DNA of 64,000 nt from Bdellovibrionales bacterium (GTDB lineage Bacteria; Bdellovibrionota; UBA1018): positions 1 through 64,000 of the forward strand of contig JAFEAP010000008.1 in the NCBI GenBank assembly GCA_018266355.1. The letters are read 5' to 3'. This document shows, piece after piece, positions 46,901-52,770 of the stretch. A program made the translations under genes and the position numbers. The notes under the pieces are model-generated. The model saw only the letters and a list, made by a program, of their open reading frames with translations, was not told the DNA's origin and did not search any database. How positions within the stretch are numbered: position 1 is the stretch's first letter; every line of letters begins with the position of its first letter.

Positions 46901-48089
46901 TGACGACGCCGTCGGCGGCGGCGGAGAGATCGAGGGTCGTGCTCCAGGTTCCGCCGGAACAGGTCACCGTACCGGAACCCGCGCCGGAGAGGACGACGTT
47001 CCGGCCGTTTTCGGAGCAAGTGCCGGAGATCGCGAAGGCGGCCTTGTTCGCGTTATTCACGGCGGAACCGGCAGCCGGCGAAGTGATGGCGACCGTCGGA
47101 ACGACGACGTCCTTCACGAAGGAGCGCGACGCTTGGACGGCGGAGGTTCCCGCCGAGTTCGAGTGATCCGCGTAGAGCGTGACGGATCCGTCGGCGGCGG
47201 CGGTGAGGTTCAGGGTCGTCGACCATGCGCCGCCGGCGCAGACGACGGTGGCCGACGCGGCTCCCGAGATCACGACGTTCCGGCCGTTCTCGGAACACGT
47301 TCCCGAAACGGCGAAGCTCGCCGCATTCGCGGCGGTCACGAAGGATCCGGCGGCCGGCGAAGTGAAAGCGACCGTCGGGACGGTGAGGTTCAGCGTCACG
47401 GCGGTCGTGTTCACCGGGAACGAGACGTTTCCGGCGGCGTCGCGGAGCCAAACGTAGAGCGTCTTCGGACCGTTCGTCGAAGTCACCGTGTAAGACGGCG
47501 GCAGGGTACCCGATTGCCAGGAACAAGCCGCGACCGACGTGTTGTTCTCGAGGATGCAGTAGTCGTCGTAACTGCCGCCGGTGACGGCGCCCCACGCGAT
47601 CGAGAAAACCGGATCGTTCGTCGGGTCGGAGTTCGTCACCGTCGCCGAAGAAAGCGCCGGCGGAGTGCGGTCGATCGTGACGGTATTCGACGTCACCGGG
47701 TCCGAGATCCCGTTCGCGTTCTTCAGAAAAAGCGTCATCGTGAGCGGACCGTCGGCGGACGAGTCGAAGTAGGTCGCCGGGAGCGCGCCCGTGCGCCAGA
47801 TGCAGGTGTTCGGGTTCGTTCCGTTTTCGAGGAGGCAGTACTGCGTGTGGGTTCCGACTTCGAGGCCGTAAGAGAAGTTCAGCGGGAAGCTCTTCGTCGG
47901 CGAGCCTTCGTTGATCACGAACGAGACCAGGCCCGGAGGAACGCCTTCGGCGCCCGCGGTGATCCGCGCCGCGTTTCGGAGCGAGTTGATTTGGGTGCCG
48001 CAAGACGAAACGAAGACGAGCGACACGGCGAGAAGCGTGCGCGCGGCGAAGGTCGATCGGATGCGGTCGAGCGAGGGGAAATCGATCAT
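37974..48089 (-). CDS. Giant Ig-repeat/LamG/Kelch lipoprotein, about 3371 aa
   Basis: The ATG at 48089 gives a leader ending VFVSSC (Cys30). Two YC(L/I)LEN modules follow, closely like those of the first giant protein, then about fifteen 93-residue Ig-like repeats (my count of SGTCSENG-type motifs), each with a probable disulfide and a DAAGN loop. Two of these repeats carry an inserted LamG domain (about 1343-1563 and 1756-1976). Intervening modules with SSDL or SASDAGSG signatures and two FYQDGTC modules precede a long C-terminal Kelch/galactose-oxidase-type propeller region (about 2590-3371) with blades such as GKVLVVGGWDSTG, DGRVFLAGGFGS and GKVYVVGGTNG. A surface-exposed adhesin or receptor is likely; the ligand is unknown. 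Confidence 0.9.
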   Translation of the reverse strand: MIDFPSLDRIRSTFAARTLLAVSLVFVSSCGTQINSLRNAARITAGAEGVPPGLVSFVINEGSPTKSFPLNFSYGLEVGTHTQYCLLENGTNPNTCIWRTGALPATYFDSSADGPLTMTLFLKNANGISDPVTSNTVTIDRTPPALSSATVTNSDPTNDPVFSIAWGAVTGGSYDDYCILENNTSVAACSWQSGTLPPSYTVTSTNGPKTLYVWLRDAAGNVSFPVNTTAVTLNLTVPTVAFTSPAAGSFVTAANAASFAVSGTCSENGRNVVISGAASATVVCAGGAWSTTLNLTAAADGSVTLYADHSNSAGTSAVQASRSFVKDVVVPTVAITSPAAGSAVNNANKAAFAISGTCSENGRNVVLSGAGSGTVTCSGGTWSTTLDLSAAADGVVTVYADHSDAAGNPAVQASRSFVKDVVVPTVAITSPAAGSAVNNANKAAFAISGTCSENGRNVVLSGAGSGTVTCSGGTWSTTLDLSAAADGVVTVYADHSDAAGNPAVQASRTFNKDVVPPTVAITAPAAGSLIGSANVASFAVSGTCSENGANVVLTGDASATVTCLAGTWNATLDFSSAADGSVTILANHADAAGNNAVQDSRTFTKDTGAPTVAITSPTAGTWVDYDSQTSFTVSGTCSENGRNVVLSGAGAATVACSAGTWSATLDVSAASDGAITIYADHSDAAGNNAVQASRAFNKDTVLPTMSLLTPTASGILLSGGSTYNITWSASDAGSGVDHVAIYYSTDGGANYSNLIVVGAPNTGSYSWTVPSIDTTSARVRLNVYDLAGNKQVQMSANDFTIDSSVPTVAITAPPAGSTVNNANKTAFAVSGTCSENGRNVVLSGAGSATVACSGGTWSANLNVSAAGDGTITVYADHSDASGNNAVQDSRTFTKDTVNPTVAITSPLAGASIYTVNMTTFAVSGNCSENGRSVVLSGAASGSATCSGGTWSTTLDFSGASDGTVTLYADLADAAGNNAVQDSRTFTKDTGIPTLTIATPPAGSYVNATNVASFTVTGTCSENGQNVVISGDAAATVACAAGAWTANLDFTSAAAGTVSITVNHSDTAGNAANPQTRNFTKDVTPPTVAITAPAANSYFNSNVALISGTCSETGQNVVISDGHLSASGACTAGHTFSLNLNIGSSSEGAFTVTADHSDAAGNAAPQDSRAFIKDTVAPAVTLGAPTGGSGAGGAAVTISWTSSDLHFGGTPVDLYWSTDGFTTQTLIAAGQVANGSYNWNYPSVNTNIQVRVYATDLATNQSYDTSANILIDSTPPTVVINSPAANAYVNQANASAFTVSGTCSENGRAVSVSAASGAITASPTCTAGAWSTSLNIASELDYGLAPQSTGLVRLYHLNDALGSGSVVDSSPVGVNGTPGAGVTLGGAGKLKTLATFNGNGTNGKITGGTTGLPLGNSPRSVTFWVNPTSLPAAAGHASVVAWGTGTTDTGYFVGIKNVSGTISVEQGGVFDDHVIPYAVPTGAWTFIAATYDGTTSSISINGGAPVTESHPSWNTASGALNVAGASWSTLFPLVGALDEVAIWNVALTPAQITAIYNSQSGTYFADGAFTVTADHSDAVGNAAPQDSRSFIKDTVAPVVAISSPAAGSFVNNSNVTSFAVSGTCTENGVNVVLSGDASKSISCSGGAWSTTVDFSGAADGTVTLTSTQTDTAGNSLARSRTFTKDTSAPTVAITSPTSGSALNIQNANAFAVSGTCSENGRTVSVAGASGAWSATPTCSSGNWSTTFKAAVELDGYIAPAGSNLVAAYHLNESSGAGAVIDAIAAKNGVPGAGVTLGGSGQISTKAAFNGNGTNGKIDVATNAAPTGNTARTVTMWIKASSLPGVGAQQCMVGWGVQAAEQAQMLCLYNNGGTQTIEYGGMSDDFYMPYTVPTNSWVFIAFTFDGTNAGISVNGAAPTYDSHPLWNTGAGSFTIGGLSWLPCCGFVGDLDEIGVWNTALTPAQIATVYAYQSGAYFADGAFSVTADLTDASGNPAPQASQNFVKDTVRPTLTFTSPAAGTFITPANVSSFPMTGTCSESGWGITVYFNGVFQGGISCTAGAWSYNANFSGEAEGNVVVKIGQSDAAGNGAYPQPTITFVKDTTVPTVTITSPSAGAYVTAANQAAFTVSGACTENGQNVVLSGAASATVSCSGGTWSKTLDLTALGQGAFTIKADHSDAAGNAAVQATISYTKDTVAPTLAFSTPAAMTSANLSTYTSFPVTGTCTENGINVVISGAVSTTAACSGGTWSANLNLGSLGQGTFTVKIDQTDAAGNAATQQTRNFDLDTLPPNAANPVAWSVPGPTNSTSLTAAWTKSNSGDFANEKIQFYADGTCTTASGGLIDLASNTLQTRAFTAPGEGSFSYVLTSFDAAGNSTASACSTAIVVDQTAPAAPTGLSWQYGALTNHATQNLNWTLSVSGDVVDQYVRFYQDGTCTTALGGWFDLSSATQTYSNRTAPADGTYSAKVRAVDAAGNQTDSACSPSSTLDTVVPTLASATITNGTPTSSQTFGLSYGAITDSYTRYCIRENNTAVGGCSWTAGTLPASFNVADVNEAKTLSVWIQDGAGNVSTRVDTNTVTYNNGIVLSPLTSTATATTSSNSITGTRALVTTIQLASGDLLAVGGTSSTSDANLITNSVIKFKTGYTAGNHTWSSLAPMITPRMLPGVVELANGNILAIGGCTILPYYSSNGTAATEVYVPADNRWYRRANMNTARCYHTTTLLNNGKVLVVGGWDSTGATLGTYELYDPVADSWTQGTFNGGATLAGLSATKLSDGRVFLAGGFGSAGWNQSLTLMYDQGTNTFTAKANMNAGRQTHSAVLLTSAETGASGDTVMVFGGYAGGYLSSVEAYDVTSNTWTTKASMANARTDYPSYAVNVGGGKVYVVGGTNGTPMTAVERYTWSSNTWSNRSSLPSSQANQILGRLGDGFIISAGGVTTDSSNNSTSPFVFEIDPTANTTTTGINFPLNVQNAASVTLNDGRVLTCGGYSVGEGTLVPGCLTFDPTVNGFAGVGKLSYARQGVRMIKLGNGMVAMAGGLYGASNSNVLQIFNPTTNTISTGANIPAPTYNPATFALSGNKLLYAGGLSASYGTATTAAYIYDYDTNGWTAAASMPGAVGNAAYAKTPSGKMYVHGGYANVSGTDTYYNTLYQYNEAGNTWSTLASSTSVRGWHTLTAYTVGASEYLLAAGGEQAINFGTVLRSAEKYDITANTWASAGNMPGTTNGKKAIHAAYFPAGSNNVFEFGGYGGDQSAVYAYSISGNSWSTKTAMNTTQYNSFISSVPLLDGRMFVYCGMYGNDYSKPVDLYNLTTPVVYTATGSNNNLVFSLTSGAGTLYEKIRTFIPPFPLTGGPSRVTVTDGNGHSVSADVNY
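46568..47125 (-). repeat. Nearly identical tandem 279-bp Ig-repeat units in the second giant gene
   Basis: Units 46568-46846 and 46847-47125 are almost base-for-base identical, differing at only a few positions (for example GGAGCAAGT against GGAACAGGT). The encoded repeats start KAAFAISGTC in both. This points to recent tandem duplication or gene conversion. It is one of the likely sites of repeat-number variation. Confidence 0.92.
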
Positions 48090-48118
48090 GATTCTGCAAA
48101 CGTACTGCTTAGATCGCG

Positions 48119-48149
48119 ATTCGTGGAAAGTCCGAAAACTTTCACGAAT
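48119..48149. promoter_or_regulatory. Inverted repeat upstream of the second giant gene
   Basis: ATTCGTGGAAAGT (48119-48131) is an inverted copy of ACTTTCACGAAT (48138-48149): 12 paired positions with one bulged G and a six-base gap. It lies 30 bases upstream of the start of the giant gene in an AT-rich region, so it could be an operator or a leader hairpin. No T-run follows. Confidence 0.45.
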
Positions 48150-48265
48150 ACCTAAATATTTTCGGTCATCTTTCGCGCGAAAAAAATGCGTCGCGGAGGA
48201 CACGCATGGATTGCGCGCTTACCGAAGGGAAGCAGGAGTGTCGCCGCGGACCCCCGGGGAAAAAA

Positions 48266-49351
48266 CTAGGGGTTGGCTTCGTCCCCGGCGTCGTCCGTCG
48301 TGGCTTGGTTCACGCCGTCGACGATGAGGTCGAGGTCTTGGACTCCGGTGAATTCGAACTCGACCCGGCGGTTCCTCTGCCAGGCGGCTTCGTTATGGCC
48401 GGGGTCGATCGGTTGGAGTTCGCTATAGCCGCGAGTTTCCATCTTTTCCCGCGGCACGCCCTGCGCGACGAGCGCGGCCTTCACCGCCGCCGCGCGATTT
48501 TCCGAGAGGGTTTGGTTGTATTCGACCGATCCGCGCTCGTCGGTGTGCCCGCTGATGCGGAGGTGTTCCCAGTTCTCCTTCGATTTCGCGAGGAACTGGC
48601 CGAGGCGAGCGAGGCGCGCGGCGGCTTCTGGGCGGAGCGTCGCTTGATCGTAATCGAACTCGATCCGGCGCGCGTCGAGGACGAGGCGCACGCGTTTCAG
48701 CGAGCGGTCTTTTTGGACGATTTGAATGCCGGGACGGCGGACGAGCCGAGGCCCGGCGACGGGATCTCGCCAGAGCGGGATGCCGATCTCGACGCCGGCT
48801 TGGTAGACGTTCACCGTGCGGTTATCCACGTTCAAATCGGTCATCCAGCGGCCGCCGACGCGGACGCGGAAATCGCGTTCGGGCCATTCGTAAAAAGCCT
48901 GGATCCCGGCGAGGGTCGCGTTCTGGGCTTGGCTCTCGACGAGGTTCCCGTTCCCGAGGCCGACGTCGCCGACGAGGATCGCGTTCAGCACCGGACCGAA
49001 CTGCCAGCCGGTGAAGTTTCCGTAACGGACGGCGCCTTCGATGACGGTGCCTTTGGTGATGACTTTCGAAAATCCGCCGGTGAGGTTCTCGCCCGAGCGC
49101 TTCGTGTACTGCCATCCGCCGCCGAGGTCGACGATCCAGTGCTTCTGGATGTAGGCCGAGCCGAGGAGTTTCAAGTCGAAGTCCATGCCGCTGCGATCGC
49201 CTTCGGGGTAGGCGTAAGGACTCACCGTCGACCACCCGAGGTCGGATCCAGCGAAGAGGTGGAGCGGGAGGGGGCGCTCGGCGCGGGCGGCGCCAGCCGT
49301 CGCGAGAAAGAAAACCAACGAAATTCCAATCCTTGGAAAGCGTCGCTTCAT
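48266..49351 (-). CDS. OmpA-family protein with N-terminal beta-barrel, 361 aa
   Basis: Signal peptide (AGAARA-ER) to residue 24. Residues about 28-200 alternate in the manner of an eight-stranded barrel (DLGGGWQYTKRSGENL, VRVGGRWMTDLNVDN, YQAGVEIGIPLW). The OmpA domain (about 225-345) has RRIEFDYDQATLRPEAAARL, ISGHTDERGSVEYNQTLSE, GYSELQPIDPG and RNRRVEFEF. It should span the outer membrane and grip peptidoglycan. A short acidic tail follows. The start overlaps the stop of the DUF1853 gene (ATGA), so both are cotranslated. The pairing of a surface barrel with a DUF1853 protein is unusual and unexplained. Confidence 0.88.
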   Translation of the reverse strand: MKRRFPRIGISLVFFLATAGAARAERPLPLHLFAGSDLGWSTVSPYAYPEGDRSGMDFDLKLLGSAYIQKHWIVDLGGGWQYTKRSGENLTGGFSKVITKGTVIEGAVRYGNFTGWQFGPVLNAILVGDVGLGNGNLVESQAQNATLAGIQAFYEWPERDFRVRVGGRWMTDLNVDNRTVNVYQAGVEIGIPLWRDPVAGPRLVRRPGIQIVQKDRSLKRVRLVLDARRIEFDYDQATLRPEAAARLARLGQFLAKSKENWEHLRISGHTDERGSVEYNQTLSENRAAAVKAALVAQGVPREKMETRGYSELQPIDPGHNEAAWQRNRRVEFEFTGVQDLDLIVDGVNQATTDDAGDEANP

Positions 49352-50334
49352 GCCTTGATTCTACTCTCCGCGCGCAAAGTTTCCAACTTTCGCACGGCGG
49401 CTTCCCGCCATCCGTCGCCGACGACGAAGAATCGGAGTTCGCGGCGGTCGCCGTGGATCGTCGCGTGGAGCGGGTCGGCCAGACTCCCGCCCGAGCCCGT
49501 GAAGTGGCTTTCCCAGCGGGCAGCGAGCGAAGACTTCAAGTAATCCTTTAAGGGGGTTTCTTCCTCCGGTCGTTCGAGGCGAACGGTTTCGCGGAGCCAG
49601 TCGTATCGATCGCGCATCCACCGCACGTGGGCGTCCTTTCCTCTTTCGCCGGCGACCGAAGCGAGGAACTCGGGCAGCTCCCCGTAGGTGCACCAAGCGC
49701 CGCGCGCGGAATCGGGCGCGACCGCCTCGGGGCGGCGGACTTCGTTCCGCCTGCGGAAAGGCGCGTAGAGCGCGCCGTGGACTTTAGGGAACCGCAGTAC
49801 CGTTTCCTCGGGTGCGATCCCGAACGGCCCGCCGAAGTTCGCGCGGACCGACTCGTCGCCGAGGATCGGGAGTTGGCGACCGAAGATCGTGCGCATCTTC
49901 ACGCCGAGGGTATCCTTCAACGAAGGGCCGACGTAGCGATCGGGATCGGTCGCGCCGCCCTCGTCGAGGCCGAGGTAATACTTCACCGCGACCTCCCAGT
50001 GGATCGCCGTGCCGGGTAGCGCGCGAATCCGGTGCAGGAGATCGATCTCCGTGCGTCCGGGGACGATGAGACTCGTGCGCAGCGACGTCGTATCGGGATG
50101 CGCGCGGAAGAGCGCTTCCTGGACGCGTTCGAAGTAGACGCCGATGCGGTAGGTATTCAGTTCCGCGATTCGCGCGGCGAGCGTCGTCTCGGCGTCCGCG
50201 AGCGCGAGACGGTCGAGCGGCGTCGAGAGGAAGTCCCGTACCGCGGGCGGCGCCTCGCCGTCCGGGCCGCTTAAACGCAAAAGGAGTGGGGTTTTCCAAC
50301 CCCACTCCCATTCCGCGAGATGCGCGTAAGGCAT
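49348..50334 (-). CDS. DUF1853 family protein, 328 aa
   Basis: It matches my memory of the DUF1853 family: an N-terminal WGWKTPLLL-type segment, NTYRIGVYFERVQEALF, PGRTEIDLLHRI, the conserved HWEVAVKYYLG, and YVGPSLKDTLGVKM followed by FGRQLPI. The RTEIDLL plus HWEVAVKYYL arrangement recalls acidic/Lys residues of restriction-type nuclease folds, but no activity has been shown to my knowledge, and this is speculation. No signal peptide is present, so it is cytoplasmic. It begins nine bases after the small lysine-rich gene, and a terminator hairpin covers its codons 9-18. Confidence 0.82.
   Translation of the reverse strand: MPYAHLAEWEWGWKTPLLLRLSGPDGEAPPAVRDFLSTPLDRLALADAETTLAARIAELNTYRIGVYFERVQEALFRAHPDTTSLRTSLIVPGRTEIDLLHRIRALPGTAIHWEVAVKYYLGLDEGGATDPDRYVGPSLKDTLGVKMRTIFGRQLPILGDESVRANFGGPFGIAPEETVLRFPKVHGALYAPFRRRNEVRRPEAVAPDSARGAWCTYGELPEFLASVAGERGKDAHVRWMRDRYDWLRETVRLERPEEETPLKDYLKSSLAARWESHFTGSGGSLADPLHATIHGDRRELRFFVVGDGWREAAVRKLETLRAESRIKA
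50279..50308 (-). terminator. Intrinsic terminator embedded in the start of the DUF1853 gene
   Basis: A perfect 11-bp stem (50298-50308 with 50283-50293, four-base loop) is followed on the minus strand by TTTT (50282-50279). It lies 36 bases after the stop of the lysine-rich protein gene but within the DUF1853 coding region. Confidence 0.75.
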
Positions 50335-50343
50335 CGCGATCGC

Positions 50344-50685
50344 TTAGTAGTTGTTGTGGTGCTTCTTCTTTTTCTTTTTCGATTTCTTCGAAGCGCCGTG
50401 CTTTTTCGCGGATTTCTTCGCCTTTTTCTTGGCCGCTTTCTTCGCCTTTTTCTTGTGAGCCGGTCTTTCGGCGGGAGCCGCCGGCGCTTCTTCCGGAGAG
50501 CCCGCGCCCATTTGGCCGGCGCCCATGCCCGGGTCCGCGGCCGGAGCCGGAGGTACGCCTTCGTTCGGCATTTCGGTCGTGGCCGGCGGAGCCGCCGCGT
50601 CCGGGGCGGTTTCGTCGGACCAAGCGGTCGCGGAGAAACCGAGGAGAGTAAGCGCGATCAAACACCGGGAAAGATTCTTTTTCAT
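50344..50685 (-). CDS. Small exported protein with lysine-rich tail, 113 aa
   Basis: A signal peptide (residues 1-23, ATAWS-DE) leads into an acidic, Pro/Ala-rich segment (24-75) and then a strongly basic tail of KKAKKAAKKKAKKSAKKHG type, ending KHHNNY. The tail resembles histone H1-like repeats but is exported here, so binding of periplasmic or extracellular polyanions (LPS, teichoic-like polymers, DNA) is more likely than nucleoid binding. The AAAGGAAA site is good. A hairpin lies just upstream of it and a terminator follows. It is divergent from greB. No family can be named; low complexity prevents secure homology. Confidence 0.72.
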   Translation of the reverse strand: MKKNLSRCLIALTLLGFSATAWSDETAPDAAAPPATTEMPNEGVPPAPAADPGMGAGQMGAGSPEEAPAAPAERPAHKKKAKKAAKKKAKKSAKKHGASKKSKKKKKKHHNNY

Positions 50686-50697
50686 GCAATTTCCTTT

Positions 50698-50717
50698 AAG
50701 GCCCCGACGGGGTCCTT
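50698..50717 (-). promoter_or_regulatory. Hairpin in the leader of the lysine-rich protein gene
   Basis: AAGGACCCC and GGGGCCTT flank a short GTC loop with one bulge on the minus strand, directly before the AAAGGAAA ribosome-binding site and 12 bases before the ATG. It may stabilise the mRNA or affect initiation; function not shown. Confidence 0.35.
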
Positions 50718-50780
50718 CAGCCTAACGGGGCCGAGCGGTTGGACATCTAGAAAAGGGTAGAGCAAAATATCGAGAAAATC

Positions 50781-51341
50781 ATGAGCAAAGCATTTACCAA
50801 AGAAGACGGTCCCTCCGAGGACCTCGAGTCGGAAACCGACGAAGACGCGGGGATTCCGGCGGGCACGAAGAATTACATGACGCTCGAAGGAGCGGAGCGT
50901 CTAAGGACGGAGCTGCGCACGCTCCTTTATACGGATCGTCCGGAAATCGTGCGGGTGGTTTCCTGGGCGGCTTCGAACGGCGATCGTTCCGAGAACGGCG
51001 ACTACCTCTACGGGAAAAAGAAGCTCCGCGAAACCGACCGTCGGATCCGCTTCCTGCAGCGACGGCTCGACGCGGCCGAGATCGTCGAGTGTGAGAAAAA
51101 TGACACCGATCAGGTTCGGTTCGGCGCTTGGGTGAAGATTCGCGACGAGGAAGGGAGCGAACGGACCTACCGGATCGTCGGGATCGACGAGACGGATCCG
51201 AAGTCGGGCGCGATCAGTTGGATCTCGCCGATGGCGAAGGCGCTTCTCCAGGCGCGCGCGGGCGATGCGGTGAACGTCCGGACGCCGAAGGGCGAAGAAG
51301 AGTTCGAGATCCTCGACGTCTGGTATCGGCCGCGCGGATGA
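50781..51341 (+). CDS. greB: Transcription elongation factor GreB
   Basis: Rescues backtracked RNA polymerase by stimulating transcript cleavage. After about 30 charged extra residues, the N-terminal coiled coil runs from NYMTLEGAERLRTEL to about residue 105. Its tip loop includes NGDRSENGDYLYGKKKLRE, with the acidic residues used in the secondary channel; the GDYLYGKK sequence is more GreB- than GreA-like. The C-terminal domain (VRFGAWVKIRDEEGSERTYRIV, SPMAKALLQARAGDAV) binds polymerase. Length 186 aa is slightly above normal because of the N-terminal extension. The following gene begins 13 bases after its stop. Confidence 0.93.
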   Translation: MSKAFTKEDGPSEDLESETDEDAGIPAGTKNYMTLEGAERLRTELRTLLYTDRPEIVRVVSWAASNGDRSENGDYLYGKKKLRETDRRIRFLQRRLDAAEIVECEKNDTDQVRFGAWVKIRDEEGSERTYRIVGIDETDPKSGAISWISPMAKALLQARAGDAVNVRTPKGEEEFEILDVWYRPRG

Positions 51342-51354
51342 GACGGCGGACCGG

Positions 51355-51669
51355 ATGAGCTGGATCGAAGCGCACGCGGAAGGGGTGCTCGTACGGCTGC
51401 TCGTCCAGCCGAAAGCATCCCGCAGCGAATGGGTCGGTCTGCACGGAGAAGGCGACGGCGCTCGGATGAAGCTGAGGGTCGCGGCTCCGCCGGTCGACGG
51501 AGAGGCGAACGCCGAAGTCGTCCGGTTCGTGCGTAAATCCCTGAAGTCGGCCGGCGTGCGGGACGCGCGGCTCGTACGCGGCGAGACGGCGAAGCAAAAG
51601 GACGTGCTGCTCACGGGCGCGACGTTCGCGGCGGTGCGTGCGGCTTTGGCCCCGTTCGTGTCGATTTAG
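51355..51669 (+). CDS. DUF167/YggU family protein, 104 aa
   Basis: A short cytoplasmic protein with the DUF167 signatures: [21 protein letters not shown] near the start, then [20 protein letters not shown], and [17 protein letters not shown]. The family is widespread and structurally known but without assigned function. The C-terminal [10 protein letters not shown] helix completes the fold, and length is typical. It lies between greB and cysE with short gaps (13 and 35 bases), so the three are probably one transcript. Confidence 0.9.
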   Translation: MSWIEAHAEGVLVRLLVQPKASRSEWVGLHGEGDGARMKLRVAAPPVDGEANAEVVRFVRKSLKSAGVRDARLVRGETAKQKDVLLTGATFAAVRAALAPFVSI

Positions 51670-51704
51670 TAGATCTTTCCCGGGATCCGGGGGAAAATCG
51701 GGAC

Positions 51705-52256
51705 GTGATCAAGCTCCTGAAAGACTACCGCCGCTACGATCCCGCCGCCCAGAGCGTGCTCGAGATCTTCCTCTTTTATCCCGGGATCAAGGCGATCATC
51801 TTTCACCGCATCGCGCACTTCTTCTATAAACTGAAGATCCCGCTCGTTCCGCGCGCGATCTCGGAGACCTCGCGCTTCCTCACCGGTATCGACATCCACC
51901 CGGGCGCGCGCATGGGCGACGTGATCATCGATCACGGGATGGGCGTCGTGATCGGCGAGACGGCCATCGTCGGGAACGGCGTGATCATCTACCAAGGCGT
52001 TACCCTCGGCGGGACGAGCCTCCGCCGCGAGAAGCGCCATCCGACGATCGGCGAACGCGTCGTCATCGGCGCGGGCGCGAAGGTGCTCGGCGCGATCGAC
52101 ATCGGCGCGGGCACCCGGATCGGCTCGAATTCCGTCGTCGTCGAATCGGTTCCGCCGAATTCGACGGTGGTCGGGATTCCCGGCAAGATCATCAAGCGCG
52201 GGATCCGCGAAGGCGAGGAACTCCAACACGAACAGATCAAGGACCCGAACGGATGA
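51705..52256 (+). CDS. cysE: Serine O-acetyltransferase
   Basis: Makes O-acetylserine from serine and acetyl-CoA, the first step of cysteine synthesis. The hexapeptide beta-helix signatures are [39 protein letters not shown] and TLGGTSL, with catalytic His in [10 protein letters not shown]. The C-terminal loop shows [19 protein letters not shown]. At 183 aa it is the short EpsC-like form lacking much of the helical N-terminal domain of E. coli CysE. The start is GTG at 51705. No cysK is adjacent. Its stop overlaps the next gene by four bases (ATGA). Confidence 0.93.
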   Translation: MIKLLKDYRRYDPAAQSVLEIFLFYPGIKAIIFHRIAHFFYKLKIPLVPRAISETSRFLTGIDIHPGARMGDVIIDHGMGVVIGETAIVGNGVIIYQGVTLGGTSLRREKRHPTIGERVVIGAGAKVLGAIDIGAGTRIGSNSVVVESVPPNSTVVGIPGKIIKRGIREGEELQHEQIKDPNG

Positions 52257-52768
52257 AGCGCGGCGGGAGAAAACTCCTCCTCGCCATCGCGCTCCTCTTC
52301 GCCGCTCTCGCGGCCGGCCTCCCGAGCGCGCACGCCGCCGGTCGGAAGGAATTCTTCCTGAACTCGGGTGGACTCGAGCTCCTCGGCGGCGCGAGCCGGA
52401 TCTCGCTCGCTCCGGGGTTGAATTGGGGTTTTTACGAGTGGCTCCAAGCCGGCGCTTCGCTGAGTTACCAGAAGATCGGATACGGCGACGACTCCGTGAA
52501 CACGCTCACGTTTTCCTTCGGACCGACGTTCAATCTCGGCGGCCCGTACGAGCAGGCGACTTTCATTTTCTTCGGCGGAGCATATCGAAAAGGCAGCGGC
52601 GAGGTTTCCGATCCCGAGAACGATCCGGGCGGCCTCGGACTCGCTTTCCTCGTCGGGCGCCGGATTCCGCTCTTCGGGAACGTCGGCTATCGGCCGACCG
52701 TCGGGCTCCAGCTCGCGGGTAAGACGACGATCGTGATCAACGCGCTCGCGATCTCGTATTTCTTCTGA
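52253..52768 (+). CDS. Putative outer-membrane barrel protein, 171 aa
   Basis: The start overlaps the cysE stop, so translation is coupled. Signal peptide to about residue 28 (PSAHA-AG). The mature part consists of alternating strands ([70 protein letters not shown]) ending with terminal FF, as in outer-membrane barrels of about eight strands. Function unknown. Coupling to a cysteine-biosynthesis gene is probably incidental. Confidence 0.75.
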   Translation: MKRGGRKLLLAIALLFAALAAGLPSAHAAGRKEFFLNSGGLELLGGASRISLAPGLNWGFYEWLQAGASLSYQKIGYGDDSVNTLTFSFGPTFNLGGPYEQATFIFFGGAYRKGSGEVSDPENDPGGLGLAFLVGRRIPLFGNVGYRPTVGLQLAGKTTIVINALAISYFF

Positions 52769-52770
52769 GC

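Noticed and set aside
46568..47125. Regular repeats considered as a CRISPR array
   Set aside because: The unit is 279 bp, in frame, protein-coding (93 residues) and without short repeats separated by unique spacers.
48206..49543. Plus-strand frame beginning MDCALTEGKQ, preceded by GGAGGA
   Set aside because: Although a ribosome-binding-like site precedes it, the frame runs antisense to the OmpA-barrel gene and shows no domain; the minus-strand gene is secure.
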